From Nitrospira sp. (GTDB lineage Bacteria > Nitrospirota > JACRHL01), in NCBI GenBank assembly GCA_026994095.1, contig JALWRU010000015.1, forward strand, positions 1-9,669: a stretch of 9,669 nucleotides of DNA. The letters are read 5' to 3'. Position 1 is the stretch's first letter; each line of letters begins with the position of its first letter. The notes under the pieces are model-generated. The model did no database searches and was not told the origin of the DNA. It worked only from the letters and a program-made list of their open reading frames with translations. Made by a program: the position numbers and the translations under genes. Of this stretch, positions 7,386-9,669 are shown in pieces.

Positions 7386-7487
7386 ACCGTTGACACAGAA
7401 CGACCTGTCCTACAAGCAAATTATAAACCCGCGTACCCGCGCACGCGCCAAAAACGGTAGCGGATTATTGATGATAAAGTCAACGGT
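7386..7487. repeat. GTTGAC/GTCAAC repeats in the divergent intergenic region
   Basis: ACCGTTGAC at 7386-7394 has an exact inverted copy, GTCAACGGT, at 7479-7487. A further GTCAAC overlaps the end of that copy (7486-7491). The repeats flank the AT-rich centre holding the TATAAT box. The spacing of over 80 bp would need DNA looping if both bound one regulator. They may be operator half-sites for the divergent genes on either side, or chance. Confidence 0.25.
7420..7425 (-). promoter_or_regulatory. Perfect -10 box (TATAAT), candidate promoter of small ORF and SurA-like gene
   Basis: The minus strand reads TATAAT at 7425-7420, in an AT-rich island between GC-rich flanks. Transcription would begin near 7412, giving a leader of about 78 nt to the small ORF. 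No good -35 hexamer sits 16-18 nt upstream (GCGCGT-like bases), so an activator or another sigma factor may be needed. On the plus strand a perfect TTGACA (7390-7395) has only a weak TACAAG at 15 nt spacing, so the promoter of the divergent DUF2065 gene is not resolved. Confidence 0.35.
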
Positions 7488-7540
7488 CAACACGGTTGGC
7501 GAGTGGCAAGTGGTACACATAGCGATCGGAGGGGAATGAC

Positions 7541-7729
7541 ATGAGTGGAGCAGACTGGTTGCTGGCAGTGGGGATGGTGTTGATGCTGGAGGGGATGTTG
7601 CCTTTTTTATCGCCAGCAGCCTATCGGGATTTACTGGCCAGAATGGCCACCCTATCGGACGGAAGCCTGCGTGGCGGTGGGTTGGTCGCTATGACCATTG
7701 GCCTGGCGATGATGTATCTGGCCCGGTAG
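7541..7729 (+). CDS. DUF2065 (YjeT-like) small inner-membrane protein
   Basis: A 62-residue protein with two hydrophobic segments (about 5-22, LLAVGMVLMLEGMLPFL, and about 45-61, GGLVAMTIGLAMMYLA) joined by a short polar loop containing SPAAYRDLLARMATLSDGSLR. This matches the DUF2065/YjeT family, whose members keep the ALGLVLVLEGLLPFL-like first helix, a P-x-x-[WY] turn and a small glycine-rich second helix. The function is unknown; in enterobacteria the gene sits next to hflKC, which is not visible here. A strong ribosome binding site GGAGGGG (7528-7534) lies six bases before the ATG. The gene is divergent from the small ORF/SurA-like pair and is followed by hairpins and a T run before trxA, so it is probably its own unit. 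Confidence 0.85.
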   Translation: MSGADWLLAVGMVLMLEGMLPFLSPAAYRDLLARMATLSDGSLRGGGLVAMTIGLAMMYLAR

Positions 7730-7793
7730 TCGAGCCGTATCCCGGTTGCACCGGCCTGGACAGGGCCGTAGAATATCGAGAGCGATCGCATCC

Positions 7794-7833
7794 CCTGCTG
7801 TATCGGTAGCAGGTGCCGCGACGCCTTTTTTTT
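7794..7833 (+). terminator. Overlapping hairpins with T8 run, probable terminator after the DUF2065 gene
   Basis: CCTGCT (7794-7799) pairs perfectly with AGCAGG (7808-7813). A second stem, AGGTG (7811-7815) with CGCCT (7822-7826, one G-T pair), ends directly in eight T residues (7826-7833). The two stems share 7811-7813 and exclude each other. The second stem plus T run has the shape of an intrinsic terminator, though the stem is short. Confidence 0.45.
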
Positions 7834-7837
7834 GTGG

Positions 7838-7866
7838 TTGTCAGGCAGGGGCTGTGACAACAAAAT
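7838..7866 (+). promoter_or_regulatory. trxA promoter with inverted-repeat operator candidate
   Basis: TTGTCA (7838-7843, five of six to the -35 consensus) and CAAAAT (7861-7866, four of six to the -10) are separated by the ideal 17 nt, placing the start near 7873 and a short leader before trxA. Laid over this is an inverted repeat GTTGTCA-N11-TGACAAC (7837-7843 and 7855-7861). Its left arm is the -35 box and its right arm touches the -10 box, so a bound dimer would block RNA polymerase. The repeat is seen directly; a repressor is inference. Confidence 0.5.
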
Positions 7867-7891
7867 GTGCAGGTTAAAAAGGAGATCACCC

Positions 7892-8215
7892 ATGGGTGCA
7901 GTTGCCGTAGGCGCAGGAGATTTTGAAGAGCAGGTCTTAAAGGCCGATACCCTGGTGATGATCGATTTTTGGGCCCCCTGGTGTGGCCCGTGTAAAATGA
8001 TCGCCCCCACGGTAGAGGCGCTGGCAGATGAGTATGAGGGTCGTTGCAAGGTGGTGAAGATCAACACCGATGAGAATCAGGAGATCGCCTCTCGCTATCA
8101 GGTGATGGGCATCCCCACGCTGCTGTTCGTGAAGAATGGCGAGCCGGTGGACAAGGTGGTCGGCGCGGCCTCCTCCCAGCAACTTAAAGAGAAGATTGAC
8201 GCCCATCTGGGTTAG
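7892..8215 (+). CDS. trxA: Thioredoxin
   Basis: A 107-residue cytoplasmic thioredoxin, the normal size for TrxA. It reduces protein disulfides and is itself reduced by thioredoxin reductase with NADPH. The active site WCGPC is at residues 30-34, preceded by DFWAP, with the buried Asp25; the cis-proline Pro75 sits in GIPT and is followed by LLFVKNGE. An extra cysteine, Cys52, lies outside the active site. The ATG at 7892 is chosen because AAGGAG (7879-7884) lies seven bases upstream and because the protein then begins just before the first strand, as in the family. A longer frame to a TTG at 7832 would overlap the promoter and add an unrelated 20-residue extension. The gene is flanked by its own promoter and a strong terminator, so it is probably monocistronic. 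Confidence 0.96.
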   Translation: MGAVAVGAGDFEEQVLKADTLVMIDFWAPWCGPCKMIAPTVEALADEYEGRCKVVKINTDENQEIASRYQVMGIPTLLFVKNGEPVDKVVGAASSQQLKEKIDAHLG

Positions 8216-8233
8216 GTCGCAAACCGTGCGACC
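8215..8233 (+). repeat. Short perfect hairpin at the trxA stop codon
   Basis: GGTCGC (8215-8220) pairs with GCGACC (8228-8233) around a seven-base loop, starting at the last base of the trxA stop codon. It has no T run. It may help stabilise the 3' end of the trxA message ahead of the main terminator. Confidence 0.45.
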
Positions 8234-8246
8234 CTTCGATATAGAG

Positions 8247-8287
8247 ACGGGGTGTTCTGTGGTTACAGGGCACCCCGTTTTTGTTTT
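8247..8287 (+). terminator. Strong intrinsic terminator of trxA
   Basis: ACGGGGTG (8247-8254) pairs with CACCCCGT (8271-8278). A TT/GG internal loop follows, then an inner stem CTGT-GGTT-ACAG (8257-8268), giving a 12-base-pair hairpin. The 3' arm runs into TTTTT-G-TTTT (8278-8287). This is a textbook Rho-independent terminator, 25 nt before recN. Confidence 0.9.
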
Positions 8288-8311
8288 GTCCACTGAGATT
8301 TGAGGAGTGTA

Positions 8312-9669
8312 ATGGCCGCGACATTCCCCTATCTGGCTGAGCTATCGGTCGAAAACCTGGCGGTGATCGAGCGGGTGCGGGTGCCGTTTGGCCCCGGCTT
8401 TGTGGCCCTCACCGGTGAGACCGGCGTGGGCAAATCGTTGATTGTCGATGCCCTGCGGCTGCTGTCGGGCGGGCGCGCGTCCTCTGACGTGATCCGCTCC
8501 GGAGCGAAACAGGCGGTGGTGGAAGGGGTCTTTCATCAGGTGCCTGCGGCCCTGCTTGCGCCGTTGCGGGCGGCAGGAGTGCTGGCCCCGGCAGAAGAGG
8601 ACGACCCCTCTGAATCAGAGTTGGTGATCCGCCGGGTATTACGCCCGGATGGCCACAACGCGGTGTATGTAAACGACCGGCGGGTGGGGGTGGCGTTGCT
8701 CACGGAGTTGGGCGACCTCTTGATTGACCTGCTGGGGCAACATGCCCAGCGCTCGTTATTATCCGAATCGGGGCATGTACGGCTGCTGGATGGCGTCGGG
8801 GGCCTGCGGCAGGAGGCGGACGGCTATCGGCAGGCATTGAGCCGGTGTCAGGCGCTGGATGCCCGTATTGTCGAAGAGGCTGCCGGGCGGCAGGAGGCGG
8901 AGGCGCGGGAGGCGTTTTTGCGGTTCGCGGTGGACGAGATTCATGCTGCCGAGTTGCAAGAGGATGAAGAGGCGGTGTTGACCGCCGAACTGGCGCGCCT
9001 GTCCCATGCGGAGCAACTGCGTACCTTTGCAGCCGATGCCTATAGCGGGCTCTACGGGGGAGACCGGGCGGTGCTGTCAGCGCTGGAGGGGGTGGTCACA
9101 CAGGTCGGGGAGATCGAGCATCTGTCGCCTGGCCAGTGTGATGCCAAGGGGTTGCTGGCGGAGGCGCAGGTGCTGTTGGATGAAGCGGCCAACTCCTTGA
9201 GGGTGTTCCGTGATCAGGCGCGCCCGGATGGGGAGCGGCAGGCGCAGGTGGAGCAGCGGCTGGCAGAGATTGAAGCGTTAAAACGAAAATACGGGCGCAG
9301 CCTGCCGGAGGTGCTGGAGGCAGCCAGCCGTTACGCGGCGGAGCTGGCGCAAGCCGGTAGTGCTGGTGAACGGCTGGAGCAGTTGGAAGCCGAGCGGGCA
9401 GCGTTGCTTGAGCAATTGGGGCAACAGGCCACTGTTCTGCATACTCGCCGAGGCAAGGCGGCGGTAGAACTGCAACGTGTGGTCGGCAAGGGCTTGGCGC
9501 GGCTGGGCATGAAAAACGCCCGCCTGCATGTAGAACAGGTGCCCTATGACCGGGGTGAACTGTGGAACGAACAGCACCTGGGTGGTGACGGTTTGGCACG
9601 GGTACGGTTTTTACTGGCGGCCAATCCGGGCGAGCAGGCCAAGCCGTTGGCGCGGGTGGCCTCCGGCGG
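8312..9669 (+). CDS. recN: RecN, SMC-like DNA repair ATPase (3' truncated by window end)
   Basis: RecN is a cohesin-like SMC protein that holds sister DNA together and helps RecA during repair of double-strand breaks. The frame is open to the window end, giving 452 of the usual roughly 550-560 residues. The N-terminus (YLAELSVENLAVIERVRVPFGPGF) and Walker A GETGVGKS (residues 35-42) mark the ATPase head; E. coli has GETGAGKS. Next come the family segments RRVLRPDGHNAVYVNDRRV and LIDLLGQHAQRSLL, then a Glu/Ala/Gln-rich coiled coil of about 150-400. The final residues VASGG are the start of the ABC signature (ASGGE), so Walker B lies outside. GAGGAG (8302-8307) precedes the ATG by four bases. 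The gene follows the trxA terminator by 25 nt, and I see no convincing promoter or canonical LexA box in the gap. Confidence 0.95.
   Translation, partial: MAATFPYLAELSVENLAVIERVRVPFGPGFVALTGETGVGKSLIVDALRLLSGGRASSDVIRSGAKQAVVEGVFHQVPAALLAPLRAAGVLAPAEEDDPSESELVIRRVLRPDGHNAVYVNDRRVGVALLTELGDLLIDLLGQHAQRSLLSESGHVRLLDGVGGLRQEADGYRQALSRCQALDARIVEEAAGRQEAEAREAFLRFAVDEIHAAELQEDEEAVLTAELARLSHAEQLRTFAADAYSGLYGGDRAVLSALEGVVTQVGEIEHLSPGQCDAKGLLAEAQVLLDEAANSLRVFRDQARPDGERQAQVEQRLAEIEALKRKYGRSLPEVLEAASRYAAELAQAGSAGERLEQLEAERAALLEQLGQQATVLHTRRGKAAVELQRVVGKGLARLGMKNARLHVEQVPYDRGELWNEQHLGGDGLARVRFLLAANPGEQAKPLARVASG

Noticed and set aside
7173..7460. 95-codon plus-strand frame in the divergent region
   Set aside because: No ribosome binding site, low-complexity polar product, and it runs antisense to the small ORF and over the promoter region.
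7782..7789. GCGATCGC octamer, like the cyanobacterial HIP1 repeat
   Set aside because: Single copy noticed here, and the gene content is proteobacterial, so a chance palindrome is more likely.
7832..7891. N-terminal extension of thioredoxin to an upstream TTG
   Set aside because: It would overlap the promoter, has no ribosome binding site, and the ATG at 7892 has an ideal one and gives the normal length.
7621..8067. 148-codon minus-strand frame across the DUF2065 gene and trxA
   Set aside because: Antisense shadow of two recognisable genes and their intergenic region; no family resemblance.
8257..8268. CTGT-GGTT-ACAG as a LexA box for recN
   Set aside because: The spacing is 4, not 8 as in the gamma-proteobacterial SOS box, and it is explained as the inner stem of the trxA terminator.

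Overview
The window is a gene-dense, moderately GC-rich stretch of bacterial chromosome that looks proteobacterial. Evidence for a Gram-negative cell: elongation penicillin-binding protein PBP2 with RodA, a SurA-type periplasmic protein with a signal peptide, and a YjeT/DUF2065 membrane protein. The order PBP2 - RodA - fused radical SAM/DUF2344 protein - RNase G is reminiscent of deltaproteobacteria and other early-branching proteobacteria, and it echoes the mreBCD-rng link of enterobacteria. A Magnetococcales-like or deltaproteobacteria-like host is my guess, but the sequence alone does not settle it. I see no mobile element, CRISPR array, rRNA or tRNA.

Layout. (1) Positions 3-6201, plus strand: a tight block of four genes. 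It holds the 3' end of mrdA (PBP2, cut by the window start), rodA overlapping it by 14 nt, a 916-residue radical SAM protein fused to a DUF2344 domain 16 nt later, and rng (RNase G) overlapping that gene by 19 nt. The spacing suggests one transcript joining cell-wall elongation, RNA processing and a radical SAM enzyme of unknown substrate. (2) Positions 6228-7337, minus strand and convergent with rng: a SurA-like chaperone with one degenerate parvulin domain, preceded by a 32-residue single-helix ORF. The 39-nt gap between them can fold so that the chaperone's ribosome binding site is hidden. (3) Positions 7338-7540: a divergent intergenic region with a perfect TATAAT box and repeated GTTGAC/GTCAAC elements. 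(4) Positions 7541-9669, plus strand: a DUF2065 membrane protein, overlapping hairpins with a T8 run, a promoter with an inverted repeat, thioredoxin trxA, a strong intrinsic terminator, and recN. recN is cut by the window end exactly at its ABC signature motif.

Most of the window is ordinary housekeeping sequence. The parts most worth a second look are the uncharacterised radical SAM/DUF2344 fusion coupled to RNase G, the tiny ORF with the putative hairpin leader before the SurA-like gene, and the inverted repeat laid over the trxA promoter.
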